A stretch of 64,000 bases of DNA from Primula veris (GCA_963682055.1 OY821747.1:26472126-26536125), one strand, 5' to 3'. Positions 47,451 to 60,037 are shown, counted from the stretch's first letter. The notes: a model not told the origin generated them from the sequence alone. Numbers and translations: made by a program.

Positions 47451-48900
47451 CCAATATAACACAATAAAAAATCAAATAAAAATTATATAAAGCTCTAGTT
47501 GTAACTACCCTAAAATTAAATAATAATTAAAATAAAAACATATATATATATATATATATATATATAACTTAGACGGATAATTTTTTTTTACAAAAAACGC
47601 TCCAAATCAAGATTTGATTATTGCAAATCTCCATGTTTTCACGACGGGAACACAAATATGCATATTGTTTTTTTTTCTTTTTCTGAGATGTATAATAACA
47701 TGTTTTGAATTTTTAAAATTTATCATAATTTTCAAAACATGTCATTATACATCTCGAAAAAAATAAGACGCAAATTTGTGTTCCTGTCGTAAAACCGTGA
47801 AGATTTGCATTAATCAAATCTTGATTTGGAGCGTTTTTACAAAAAAAAAATATCCAATTTGATGTCTAAGTTAATGTACATATAAGCTCTCTCTCTATAT
47901 ATAGGTTCAAATATAACACAATAAAAACCTAAATAAAAAAATATATAACACTAGTTATAATTACTATCTTAAACTTAAATAATAATTAAAGTAAATATTT
48001 TTACATTAAACTTAAATAATATTAAATAAAAAAGGTTAAAAATAATATGAAACACAATAAAAGGGTAAGAGAGTTTTAATCTAATAGTTTTACTTTTCTA
48101 TTTTTTTTTTTTATTATAAGACTTAAATAATTTACAAAACACATCCAGACTATAAGCTAGATGTGGTAGAACTCCACCACTCACTAGTAAGGAGTATGGC
48201 TCTCCCATTTGGTGAAATCATGTACTCATTATAATGAAAAAGCAATGTTCTTCTTTATTTCTAAACAAACTGCAATGACAAAGTCAAAATGATGTAATTT
48301 CGATAATAAATTTGTATATGTACGTTACGTACAAAAGGTATTTCATACACGTACAAAATGCACATATAAAATATTAAGATACTTTTAATTTTTAATATTA
48401 TACTAAAATACTGTTTAGTCGAGGCTTTTAATTAAGCTTTGCTTATGAGATAATATCTGATTGGACAAGCTAAAAACTTAGCATTTCGGTTCCGACTGAG
48501 AATGCTAGAGTATCATAAGCTGAATAACCTCATTTTTTTCGATCGAGCCCAAAAATGAATGAGTTCATTTGTTCAAAAGTTATAATCAAACAAACCCTTA
48601 GGTCATTTTACCTCGTGTTTTTACATAACCAGTGAGATTATTATTATTACCGTTCTGTACACTTTTGTTGTCCATATATATATACATGCCCCTACAAAGT
48701 TCTAGCCTTGGATTCTTTAATTTATCTCTTAAGCTTCCACAAATTTTGGCTTTTGTTCAACCTTGTGATGTCATAACAGTATTAATTAAATCACGGTTGT
48801 GCCATATAAACAACACTGGTTTGGTGGTTCAATATCAACTAAATCTTGCTGTTTCCCTTAAGCGCCGATTAGGAAAACTTTAACATTATTAAATACTTCA
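46138..48900 (+). repeat. Segmental duplication, copy 1
   Basis: It parallels 49575-51920 in the same order and orientation. Matched blocks include TTGTTGGAACAGAACA-type sequence (46264), TTTCTATTTAAACCCTATCC (46718), TAATTATGTCAAAGAA (46889), GGCCTTGCGATTAAGGTTGTG (47098), GAGATTAAGACTATTGG (47164) and AAATTTTGGCTTTTGTTCAA (48740). Several kilobases of (AT)n tracts (about 47388-47440 and 47540-47566) and the hairpin at 47565 are unique to this copy. No gene is in the unit. Confidence 0.75.
47565..47872. mobile_element. Near-perfect 308-bp palindrome (hairpin MITE)
   Basis: Almost the whole element is self-complementary. Left TAACTTAGAC, AAACGCTCCAAATCAAGATT and AGATGTATAATAACATG pair with right GTCTAAGTTA, AATCTTGATTTGGAGCG and CATGTCATTATACATCT; the loop is near 47720. 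It is inserted at a (TA)n tract, so a TA-type duplication is possible but not provable. Transcripts would fold into a long hairpin. Confidence 0.8.
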
Positions 48901-49574
48901 ATTTTTACGATTTTTAATTCCAAAGTGATATTGTTATTTAGATAATGAATCTATGGTAGAAGTTACTATTATACATGCTGCCCCGCCTCAACAAATTGGT
49001 GCTCAATAAAGTAACACTGCAGTGACTACTTTTGTATTGATTTTTGCCTTTTTGGTTTAATTTATTCAGAAGAAGGATCAACTACTTAATTAAACAATCA
49101 ATACTAAAAGCACTATGAAACTAGCTGATCAAATCGGGACGCATCTCAGAAGTTAAAACTTCTAAATAAAGATGGAAATAGGAGTGTTGACCAAGCCGTG
49201 AAACCGAAGCGAATAGTATGATTTGTATTGGATCAGTCGGGATTAGAATGTCATGGCTTGGACTCGAAGTTGTGAGAATTTAAAACCGTTCTTAGTATCC
49301 TAAATCTAATATGAACTGTATTAATCCGGGTGGTAAAATTGTTTAGTTGTGTTGCTATTCAATCCGTGTAACCGGTATGATTATCCAATATTATCTACAA
49401 TACACATTAACTAAATAACTATCTTCAGAATGTGCTAAAACCTACTGAGTACAATGTTTTGATTTTGTTTTGATATCGATGTTAGCGGGTTGTTATATAA
49501 ATTTGTGAAATATTATGACTCTTATGTGTTTTTAATTTCTAAATGTAATTAAATAATATATCATCATATATTTT
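48901..49574. other. Spacer between the two segmental copies
   Basis: Non-coding DNA without a recognised feature. Confidence 0.4.
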
Positions 49575-51920
49575 GTTTGTTGTTAATTACGCAAGAGGAA
49601 ATATTAAGTAATTTCAAAGTTAATTCTTAGACATTATTTTAATACTAAATAGAGTCTGTCACATTTGATTGCGATCCTTTCAAATTTGTCAATATACATT
49701 CACATTGTTGGAACAGAACATTTCCGGCTAAATTTACATTTGAATGCAAACAAATAGTGAAAATTGGAGCCTTGGTAATCCAAACAGAACATCCTCGTAG
49801 AAGATCTTCAAAAATCAAAATCTTTAGATATTTGGCTCTCAAGTCCAATGAAATTACAACCACTTTTAAAGATGCATACGATATTGAAATTAATTTAGGT
49901 AAAATTGACTAATGGACTATCAAGTCCAATGAAATTACAACCACTTTTAAAGATGCCTACGATATTGAAATTAATTTAGGTAAAATTGACTAATGGACTA
50001 TCAAGTCCAATGAAATTACAACCACTTTTAAAGATGCATACGATACGATATTGAAATTAATTTAAGTAGAATTGACTAATGGACTATCAAGTCCAATGAA
50101 CTATATACACTAATGCACATTTTCGCATAGGAGTATTTTGGAGGTAATAGTATTTGTACTTTGAATGGTTAGTAGTTGATACATCATGCACATTCTTTAA
50201 ACAGAATTAAGTTTTTTCTATTTAAGCCCTATCCTTAACAAAAGTACTTTATGAAAAAGCTTTGAAGTATTTCCCAGGGATATATATATATATATATATA
50301 TATTAAGCTCATTGCATTGCTGTCGTGTGCCAATGCAATTTTGGTACAAAGCCGGTCCCTTGGATGCCTTATAATAACCATGTTTTACAAATCATTCTAT
50401 AATTATGTCAAAGAACCTTAGAAAATAGACAACCTTGATTAGAAAGATGTGAGATATCCTTTATTTATGTTAAGATTTGTAGGCTTGAAAAATCGAAACT
50501 TAAATTGTTCGGGTAAAATAGCATATTTCCATTCATTTCATAAAGATTGAAAAGAAACTGGGGTCTGGGGTGAGTGTAGCTACTAGACACCCCCAATGAA
50601 TCGACTTTTTTTTTCTTTTCGAAAGGCCAATTAATTGACTTCTATTAAGCCAATAATGGCCTTGCAATTAAGGTTGTGGTTGTGAATCAGATTCTTGTTG
50701 GGACTTTGGAACCTAAATAAATGAGATTAAGACTGTTGGCTCATGATAATCTCCCAAAGTACTAGTTTTATGCTAGAAAGGAATCATTCACTACAATATT
50801 TTCTAGATGTATGTTAACTTTGACTTTGATTTGTGGAATTATAAAGCGAGAAAAAAATACATTTATATGTACTATAATACATGTTAATTGTTAATGATTT
50901 ATATATCATACTACGAAAATTAATAATTGACGTACTGATTTATTAAAATGTTCACAATCTAGGTACCGCCGTTAATTTAATTGGATAAAAATTAGTTTCA
51001 CTTTTCAGTTTGATCATATTCTTTGTAACCTGTATAAATTCATACTTGTTTTTTCGAAATGTTACAATTTACAATTTTTATACTAGAACACATACATATA
51101 CGTACATATTGAGTGATTAAAAAAAATACATATTAAGTATCTCAATTTTTTTTTTAAAAACATTATTTTTCTTTAACTAAATTTGACTAGAACACGTACA
51201 CATACATATTATTTGACTAAATTTTTCTTTGAAAAGATTATTTTTCTTAAAATCTATTTTTGTAAAAAAACATATAACACTTTCTTGAAAAAACTATTTC
51301 AGGCCATATTATTATTTGAATACATTCGTGAAAAAAACAACAGGAAATTTATTTGTATACACAAATACATATAATATGTATATACATAATATTATATGTA
51401 TTTATTCATATATATATATATACACACACATACATATGTGTATGTATGTGGGTGTTCCTATGTGGATGTGTGTCAATAAATATATTTATATATATAATGA
51501 ATATATATTAATAGAGTACATTATACTAAATGTATTTTTTTTCCTATTAGTTTTTTCCTATAAAGTACTGTTTTAGATAGTTTCTAAGCAAATTTCAATT
51601 ATACAGTGTCCATGTCTCCATGAAATTCATACATGATCTTTTTTATATATAAAATGCACATATATAATACTAAGATCGTGTTTGTTAGAGGCTTTTAAGC
51701 TTGGTTTATAAGAAAGAGTAATGTAAACTAAAGCATTTTGGGAAGGGGATAAACCCCTACCAAGCTTTAGCCTTGAATTTTTCTCACATGATACTTCCTC
51801 AAATTTTGGCTTTTGTTTAAACTTTGTGATGTCATAACAGTAGTAAATCACGGTTGGTGGTTCATTATTATCTGTATTTTTGCTGTTTCCCATAATCGCT
51901 GAATAGAGAAACTATGGTTT
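49575..51920 (+). repeat. Segmental duplication, copy 2
   Basis: Second copy of 46138-48900, offset by about 3.4-3.5 kb in the left part and about 3.05 kb in the right part. The difference reflects insertions in copy 1. Copy 2 has its own gains: the 81-bp tandem repeat at 49841, a (TA)n tract at 50279-50304 and AT/CA microsatellites at 51400-51500. Divergence is high (about 20-25% by eye), so it is old. Confidence 0.75.
49841..50100 (+). repeat. 81-bp tandem repeat, three units plus a partial
   Basis: AAGTCCAATGAAATTACAAC starts units at 49841, 49922, 50003 and, partially, 50089. The third unit is 86 bases because ATACG is doubled. Units are nearly identical, so the expansion is much younger than the segmental duplication that contains it. 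Confidence 0.9.
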
Positions 51921-52059
51921 AGAATATTTCATAATTTACTACTTTTTGATAAGAAAGTCGTATTGCTAAATTGATATTGCTCCAAAGTCCAAAGTACTAA
52001 AATCAAGTTATAAGATGACAGTGCGGTGCCTACTTTTATACTGCTCTTTTGCTATTTAA

Positions 52060-52175
52060 TACTCAGACCTTAGTCGAACCGGAACGTTACAAAAACTCAA
52101 AACACGAGAGAAAACGTTCAAACCGATTGCGGAATATGCGAACTCGGTGCACCACCTGCTGAGCTAGTCGATTTT
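52060..52175 (-). mobile_element. tRNA-like SINE candidate
   Basis: On the minus strand, TAGCTCAGCAG (52166-52156) is a perfect A box and resembles the D-arm of real tRNAs. GGTTTGAACG (52124-52115) is a B box with one change. The sequence is GC-richer than its surroundings. No acceptor stem pairing is apparent. Confidence 0.5.
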
Positions 52176-53695
52176 CCCTTTCCAATGGACATGGCGTGAC
52201 GTGTCGGTCAAGATCCAAAACATGCATCATCAGTATATAAGCTATTTTTATTTTAAAAAAAAGTATAGCATAAGCTATTTTAATTGCAAATGTTGAATAT
52301 GAGGACTTTTTGTAGTAGAACCAAAACTTGTAGTGGTAATTAGCAATTTACCCAAAGTTGAAAATGTATGTTTGTATGTATCTATCATATCCGTTAGAGC
52401 ATCTGTATCAGCTAAATCAAACATTTTCTCAAAACTACAGCTTTTACAGCTTTTAAGGAACAAATTAATTTTATCCAAATTTCAACTTCCTTATAAAAAC
52501 TCTCTATCATAACTAACATTATTATTTTTTATTTTTATATTAACCTTTTCTCCCTCCATAACAATTTTTCAATTTCCATGCTCCAAACTAAAATCACTCC
52601 TATCATGCGATATGGTTACACAGTGTCTCCATCTCAGGGTAGAACTCTTTACTGTACAATTCAAGTAAATAATTGTTGAATTCAAAATATGCATCGGCAA
52701 GGGTACAACTACGAATTTTACATATTAAAAAACAAGCTACTAACCAAAATAATACATATTGATATGAGTTGTTGTACCGGCCTCCAATTTGTTCAGTTGT
52801 TGTATGTATAACTTCGTCTCATATCCCGGAGAAGTTTGAGAATCGCATGCCACCTTTTTCCCCCTCTTTGTTTGCTCTTTTGCAAAGTTCATTTCATACT
52901 ACTTTGTAAAATCTGGCAATATTAGTCGAACGGGATATCACCAACCCAAGTCTTTGTAGGTAATTTTGATCCGTAATAACAAGTTAACAACATGCCTTTG
53001 TAAAAGTAAGCAATTGAACAATGATCTGTAAAAACATGAACTGATTTGAGTATTTTATGTAAAAGTTTGTACCAATAATTTGTAAAAACCCAACTTCCAA
53101 TCTTCATAATAATCAAAAACTAAAGCAAGACCAAGAACTTGGAACAACGACGTCAAATGCGCAATCTTGTGAACGATCCAGACTTTAATGTTGTTTTTGT
53201 AAAACTTTCAGAAACCAATTGGCTAATAACAAGTTCCGATTTCAGGACAAGGACAGAGATTCCATACCTATGAACTGTTTGGTTGATCCCATACATTATA
53301 AACCATGTAAAGACATAAATGAAAGACTACTGAGGTATATATTTTTTTAGATTTTCACATGAATGGTTGACTTGTTGCTAACCACACATAGCTTTTTTCT
53401 TATTTGTTACATTCAAAAACCATTATATTTGTGTTTTCAAAGAGAACCAAATCAAATGACATGTGTGAAAAGTTGAGATTTGTTGAGGGACATAAAAAGT
53501 TGGTAATGATTTATGTCTATTTTCAATTTACATGTAATTAGAAACAGTCGCACATTGAATTGGCAAAAATTAATCTATCACCCGGTCTATATACACAATC
53601 AAGTTAACATTTATGTACGAGATTGACATAAACAATTAAAACGTATCTCCATTTGTATCCAACAAGAATTTATAGCAGTTCGTGTGAAGATAAAC
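52176..53695. other. Intergenic DNA flanking the retrotransposon
   Basis: No gene recognised. It ends with AAAC immediately before the 5' LTR; the matching target duplication would lie beyond the window. Confidence 0.5.
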
Positions 53696-54389
53696 TGGCG
53701 AGGAAATGTCGGCACCCACTCGTCCGGGCCAATACCACCCTCACAGCAGGCGAACCGGGACCGTCAAACCATGGGTAACGCATCACCCCGGATCTTGAGG
53801 GCCGAGCTGTGCCTAGGCCGGCCTAGAGAAGCGTGTCGAGTACACTTCCCCAATTAATGCTGCTGCTCCCTTGGGGGACCCTTCAGGTGTTTCATCGACG
53901 TGGCCCAATCATAGGCCATCTCCAGTGGGCCCCAGAAAAGGACAGTACTCTTGTCAGAGTCATAAATAACCTAAACGCCGTTGGATCAGTGTTTTACAGT
54001 ACAGTGATCCAAGGGTTAATACACCTCTGATAATACTATAAATACCCCCACTAACACATCTTAGTGGGAGACACAAACAGACAGAGAGGAGAGATAAAGC
54101 TAAAATCACCCGGACCGCCTAAACACGACCTCTGACACCCGACGCCACAAGTTGTAACCGGACCGACCCCTCTTTCTTCGTTATAAACCTACTTTCAGTC
54201 TTACCCAGTACTGACTTGATCGTCGGAGAGGGAAAACCTGGTACCAACCCCGGGCCCCTGTTCGTTTCTTGTGCAGGAACGGAGTGCACCCCGTCGTCGA
54301 AGCAGATACGATCCACGACAGACACCTCGGAAGATCGGAGCCGACGCGAATTGATTAAGCCGAGCCTTGGAAGAAAAGGAGGCTCGCCA
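53696..54389 (+). repeat. 5' LTR
   Basis: It starts TGGCGAGG and ends GCTCGCCA (TG...CA). The first 74 bases match the 3' LTR start at 63927 without gaps, at six mismatches. A TATA box TATAAATA lies at 54037-54044, followed by a purine-rich R/U5 region. The end is set by the primer-binding site two bases later. Confidence 0.8.
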
Positions 54390-54391
54390 AT

Positions 54392-54409
54392 TGGCGCCGT
54401 CTGTGGGAA
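54392..54409 (+). other. Primer-binding site
   Basis: TGGCGCCGTCTGTGGGAA follows the LTR after a two-base spacer. The TGGCGCC start is complementary to the CCA-terminated 3' end of a tRNA. The form is one I associate with Tat elements, which commonly use tRNA-Arg; the exact tRNA is not proven here. Confidence 0.7.
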
Positions 54410-54454
54410 ACGTGTGGAACGCGTTAGCTCTGACATTCCGTCCTCATAGAAAAC

Positions 54455-56008
54455 ATGTCTGGCAATAACCGATTCGACACCCCGTCGTCTCGACACACCC
54501 CCGTTCTTGGGATGCCTAGGACACTCTCTTTCGGTGAGACCCCGAGAACCGCGTCTACGAGGGATCCCGCCCTCTTAACAGCAATAGCTGCGATACCCCG
54601 ATCACGGACCGAGCTGACAGAGATGATGCTCGATGTCCACGAGAAGGAGCTCGTCGCGCTTGCGGCCTAGAAGGCATTGATAGCCACGCTGATGGCACCA
54701 GAGCCCGAGCCCGTCCTCCAAGACGCAAGCCAAGTCGAACCGGTCCTCAGACCCACTAAAAGCGTGATGTCCCGGTTGGGACCCCACCGACGATCCCTCC
54801 TAGAGACTCCCAAAGAGCCAACTAGGGGTGAGGAGTCGGAGCGCTCCCACGAAAGGAACTCTCGCCGTAGCGACGAGCGAAGCGTGCACTCACGAATCCG
54901 CTGGCCGGACGACAGTTATAAATCACAGCCAGAGTCAAGTCGTGCACGAACTGAAAATCCTCCTCATAGACGGAGACGCAGCCGCCGCGCTGGCCGAGAC
55001 AAAGCCGCCGACGAAGCAGCGTTAAAAATCGTTGCCTCCACCCGTAGCACTCCGTTCTCAGATGAGATAGAATACAGCGCGCCCCCCGAAAATTTTACTG
55101 CCCCCGTTCTCCAAGTCTTCAATGCGGATTCTGACCCGGAAGCTCCCCTCCGGCACTATCGATACCAGATGAATCACTGCTCCCACCTCGATCGGCTTAT
55201 GTGCAAATGCATCCCTGCCAGCCTGGGGAGGTTGGCAAGTAAATGGTTCCAATCTCTGCCTGCCAACTCCATCCACTGTTGGGATGACCTGGCCTATGAC
55301 TTTGCACACCGGTTTATCAATTTGAAAGAAAGGGTCGCCCAACCGGAACAATTGTACCAAGTTAGAGCCCAACCTAAAGAGACTCTCGAGAGTTACAATA
55401 ATCGGTTCTGGAAAAAGCACGCGGAGTGCGCCGACTGCCCCGATTCTACTGCCATAGCTGCTTTTAGGCAGAACATGATCGTAGGGAGCAGGATCCGCAA
55501 CGAAATGATAGCAACCCCTCCGAGCACGGTTTTTCAGCTCCGATCACTGATAAAGCAGCATGTCGACATTGAGAAGGACATGAGATCTGCTGGGGCAATT
55601 CGTTCGGTCGCCAGCAATGAACAGCCCCGTGAGAGGACCGTCTCAAGAAGCACCCGGAGAGATCGCCCCATAGCGGAAAGGATGGGGAGACCTCGTGCGG
55701 TAGAGATCCCACAACCGGCCCCCAAGAGGAGAAGAGAGGAGCCCCGTCGGAGTGGCCCTATGATTCCGGGAATTGCCTACTCTACCACCTTTCGCCTCTT
55801 GTTGACCGACCTGCTTGGCGAAATTGAGAACGAGCCGTTCTTCTCCTGGCCCCTCCCACTCCGGAACGAGCCAGCCCGCGGGCCCAATGACAAATTCTGT
55901 GACTATCACAGAGGCCGTGGCCACAATACCAACGAGTGTCATGGTCTAAAGGCGAGGCTCGAAGGATGGGTACGAGATGGCATGATGAATAAATACGTCA
56001 AGGCATGA
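54455..56008 (+). pseudogene. Retrotransposon gag, interrupted by one stop
   Basis: The frame opens at ATG 54455 after the primer-binding site, meets TAG at 54668-54670, and continues open to TGA at 56006-56008. The N-terminal half is low complexity and Arg/Ser-rich. The gag core with a RLASKWFQSLPANSIHCWDD-type block lies at roughly residues 255-275 from the ATG, and a CX2HX4HX4C knuckle (CDYHRGRGHNTNEC) is near the end. Gag forms the particle that packages the element's RNA. The interrupting TAG fits a CAG-to-TAG transition. Confidence 0.8.
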
Positions 56009-56068
56009 AAGGACTCCGATCAAGGTCGAGAAGGGGCCGACGAGAGGCAACCAGACCTCCCCCCACCG

Positions 56069-59000
56069 GTGATGACCTGTCAGGTTATCCACTCCGGACC
56101 GAAGAAGCCCAACCCTACTGGAGTTAAGAGGACTGAGGCCCGTGAGGCCGCAATGAAGCAGCATGTCTGCCTCGCCGAGAGATCGAACCCCCGAAAGAAA
56201 TGTAAGCCCGATACCAGGCCGGATCTAAGCTTCACCGACTTCGACCTGGTGGGGGTAGACCTGCCCCATAATGATGCCCTTGTTATCACTGCCCAAGTTG
56301 GCCATTGCGCGGTGGGACGAATCCTTGTCGATCAAGGGGCATCGGTAAATATACTCTTTGGAGACCTCTTCCAAAAGATGGGGCTATCAGAAGAGCGGCT
56401 GGATACCAACGCCCCTCCCCTGTACGGATTCAACTCTGAGGCTGTTCAGCCCAGGGGGAACATAACCTTGCCCGTTAAAACAGGAACCAAGGTTATGAGT
56501 GTGGAGTTCACGGTAGTGGACGTCCCCTCCGTTTACAATGTCATACTAGGGCGAGTATGGCTGCACGAGATAGAAGGCGTCTCCTCCTCTCTGCACCAAA
56601 AGGTCAAGTACCCAACTGTGACTGGATTCGAGACCATATCGGGAAACCAAAAGGTCTCGAGAAGCTATGCCATGGCCGTGTATTCCGGTGAAAAACCGGT
56701 TCCGATTCAGAGTGCTATGAACATAGAAATTGAGGACCCCAAGCTGCTGAGGGAACTGAACAAAAAGATGGGACCAGAAGCAGAGGACAAGGTAGAAGGA
56801 GGACTGCTGAAGATCCAGATCCCGGGGTATGGCGAGGACCACTTTTTTATGGTGGGCGTGAAGCTAAGTGAGCCTGAGGTATCCAACCTCGTTGAGCTCC
56901 TGCTCCAATACCTCGACAACTTTGCATGGTCCCCGAGCGAAATGCCGGGTATCAATCCCGACCTTGCTTGCCACCAATTGAACGTCAACCCGGAGGCCAA
57001 GCCCGTAATGCAAAAGGGACGCCGTGTCAGTCCAAAGCATGCCGATGCCATAAACGAGGAGGTACAAAAGCTTTTGTTGGCCGGAGCCATCAAAGAAATC
57101 TATTACCCAAGATGGCTTGCCAACCCCGTGGTGGTCCCCAAAAAGAACGGAAAGCTGCGCGTGTACATCGATTACACCAGCCTTAATCGGGCCTGTCCCA
57201 AAGATCCTTTCCCTTTGCCCAAAATTGATCAAATAGTGGACTACACTGCCGGGGCCGCCAGAATGAGCTTCCTGGACGCCTGCTCCGGCTACCATCAGAT
57301 ACCTATGTCAGAGGCCGATCAAGAAAAAACTGCCTTCATAACCCCGAGGGGAAATTTCTGCTACAAAGTGATGTCGTTCGGGCTCAAGAACGCCGGGGAA
57401 ACGTATCAAAGAATGGTCACCAAGATATTCTCTAAGAATATAGGCCGAACCATGGAGGTCTATATTGACGATATGGTGGTAAAAAGCATCCAAGAGAGGG
57501 ATCACCTATCCGACCTCAGAGAGGTGTTCGAGACCATCCGGAAGCATGGCCTGAAGCTGAATGCCTCCAAATGTGCCTTCGGGGTTGGGGCCGGCAAGTT
57601 CCTAGGGTTCATGGTAACCCACCGCGGCATAGAGGCGAACCCCGCCCAGATCTCTGCCTTGAAGAACTTGAGAACCCCTGAAAAGAGGAAGGACATACAA
57701 AAACTAGCCGGTATGGCCGCCGCCCTCAACCGATTCATTGCCCGGTTCGGAGACCGCTGCAAGCCATTCTTCACAGTCCCGAAGGCCCAGAAGAAGTTCG
57801 AATGGAACGATGAGTGTCGGAGTGCGTTTACAGAGCTTGCGGACTACCTCGGAAGCATGCCCCTACTAACCAAGCCGGACACCGGAGATGTCCTTGCCCT
57901 ATACCTGGCCGTATCTGAGATCGCCGTCAGCGCCGTCCTCATCAAAGAGCTCGACAGGGAGCAAAGGCCTATCTACTATGTGAGCAAGACCCTACTTGAC
58001 GCCGAGGCTAGGTATATGCCCTTAGAAAAGCTCGTCCTAGCCCTCGTTATGGCCTCACGTAAGCTGGCACACTACTTCGTGGCCCACAGTATTGTGGTGT
58101 ATACCGATCAGCCCATCCGGGAAATACTCCAGAAGGGAGATCTGTCTCGCCGTATGACGAAGTGGGATTGCCACCTGAATGCGTACGACATCTGCTATGA
58201 GCCTCGGACGTCCGTGAAGGGGCAAGCTCTGGCTGACTTTGTGGCAGAATTCACAATCGCGGAGACGACGACCGTAAGTCCCGGCGCTGCAGGACGTGCC
58301 CTTGAAACGTGGACCTTGCATGCGGACGGGGCCGCTAATAAAAAAGGATCCGGCCTTGGGGTGGTACTCCGGTCTCCACATGGCGACGTGATCGAGAATT
58401 CAATCCAGCTTGGCTTCCAAGCCACTAATAATGAGGCGGAGTACGAGGCAGTGATCGCCGGCTTGAGAATGGCGCGTAGCCTTGGAGTCAAGAAAATAAT
58501 CGTGAACACTGACTCCCAATTAGTTAGTGACCAGATAAGTGGGGAGTTTCAGACGAAGGATGAGAGGATGGCACTCTACGTGGCTGTCGCCTTCGGAATA
58601 CTCCAAACCTTCGACTATCAAGAGGTCAACAATATCAACTGGAACGAGAACTCTCATGCCGACGCCCTCGCGACCCTGGCCTCGACGATAGGTGACAAGC
58701 GAGAAAGGACCGTCACCGTAGAGTATGTCCCCTCGCCTAGCATCGACGTGAAATCAAAGGTCAACGTGGTGACCGACCTCCCACCGGAGCAAAGTTGGAT
58801 GGACCCCATAATCATGTACCATAACTCCGGCGACCTGCCCGACAATAAAAAAGAAACTGAAAAAATAAAGAGAAAGGCACTTGGATTCTGGCTGGCTCCG
58901 AACAAAAAGCTTTACAAGAGGTCGTTTACCAGGCCCTATTTGCTCTGCGTTCACCCCGACATGGCCCTTAAGGTCATGGAAGAGATACATGAGGGAGTGT

Positions 59001-59149
59001 GCGGAAGCCACACCGGGGGGAGGTCACTGGCCAACCGAGCCTTGACCCACGAATATTGGTGGCCCCTCATGCAAAAGGATTCCAAAGCATTCGTACTCAG
59101 GTGTGAGAAGTGTCAGAAATACGCGCCCATGCCTAGAGCCCCGGCCTAA
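56069..59149 (+). pseudogene. Retrotransposon pol: protease, reverse transcriptase, RNase H, integrase zinc domain
   Basis: The frame is the same as gag and is open for 1,026 codons. The protease active site is LVDQGASVNIL (Asp88, an unusual DQG where D[ST/GG]G is common). RT contains YIDDMVVKS at about 464-472. RNase H begins LHADGAANKKG at about 750. The integrase HHCC zinc finger lies at about 974-1017, ending CEKCQKYA. A TAA at 59147-59149 and a TGA at 59207-59209 interrupt the passage into the integrase core. These enzymes copy the element's RNA into DNA for integration. Confidence 0.88.
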
Positions 59150-59248
59150 AAAATGAGCAGTGTGACCTCGCCTTGGCCCTTCACACAATGGGGCATGGAC
59201 ATCGTCTGACCTTTTCCTCAGGCCCCAGGGGGCAAAAAGTTCCTTCTC

Positions 59249-60037
59249 ATGGTCACCGACTACTTCTCGAAGTGGGTAGAAGCCGTGGCATTAGCAAAGA
59301 TAACGGAGACCGAGGTGATCATGTTCCTCTGGAGAGATGTGATCACAAGATTTGGAATCCCGTACTCAATAGTCGTAGATAATGGGGGCCAGTTCACCGG
59401 AGCTAAATTAAAAGCGATGTACGCGAAGTACCACATCAAAAGCTATTATTCCACCCCTTCATATCCCCAAAGCAACGAACAAGCTGATGTGTCGAATAAG
59501 ACCGTTCTTGACGGAATAAAAAAGAGGCTGGACGAGTCCAAAGGACGATGGGCCGATGAACTGCAGCACGTCCTATGGGCCTACCGAACGACGAGAAGAT
59601 GGGGCACTCAACAAACGCCTTATAGCCTCACCTACGGGATGGAAGCTATCATCCCGTTAGAAATCGGGCTCCCCTCTCTCAGAACCGACATGGTAGAGAA
59701 CGGACTGAACAAAAAAATGATGGGCCTCGAGCTCGAATATGCTGAAGAACGAAGGGAAGTCGCGGCCATCCGTAACGGCGAGTATAAGAACGAACTGGGA
59801 CGATCCTATAACAAAAGAGTGAACGCCAGACGTTTTCAAGACGAAGACCTCGTATTACGGAAAGTAAACAACAACACGAGAGTACAGTCCGACGGCAAGC
59901 TAGGCCCCAACTGGGAAGGCCCCTATCGAATCCTCGGGGCAGCAGGAAACGAGGCCTACCTGTTGGGTCGCCTTCCCAACAATGTCCCGGTGGATCGACC
60001 TTGGAACGTCAACAACCTAAGAAAGTACTATCAGTAG
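59249..60037 (+). pseudogene. Retrotransposon integrase core, C-terminal part of pol
   Basis: This continues the pol frame beyond the two stops; the first ATG here is not a natural start. The core shows TDYFSKW (first Asp), VVDNGGQF (Asp44 of the fragment) and, 35 residues on, NEQADVSNK, where the catalytic Glu of the D,D-35-E triad is Asp80. A C-terminal domain ends with GPYRILGAAGNEAYLL and VNNLRKYYQ. The Glu-to-Asp change and the upstream stops make this copy unlikely to integrate DNA by itself. Confidence 0.85.

Noticed and set aside
55058..55942. Minus-strand frames opposite gag
   Set aside because: They are complement shadows of the sense gag frame, whose family match is clear.
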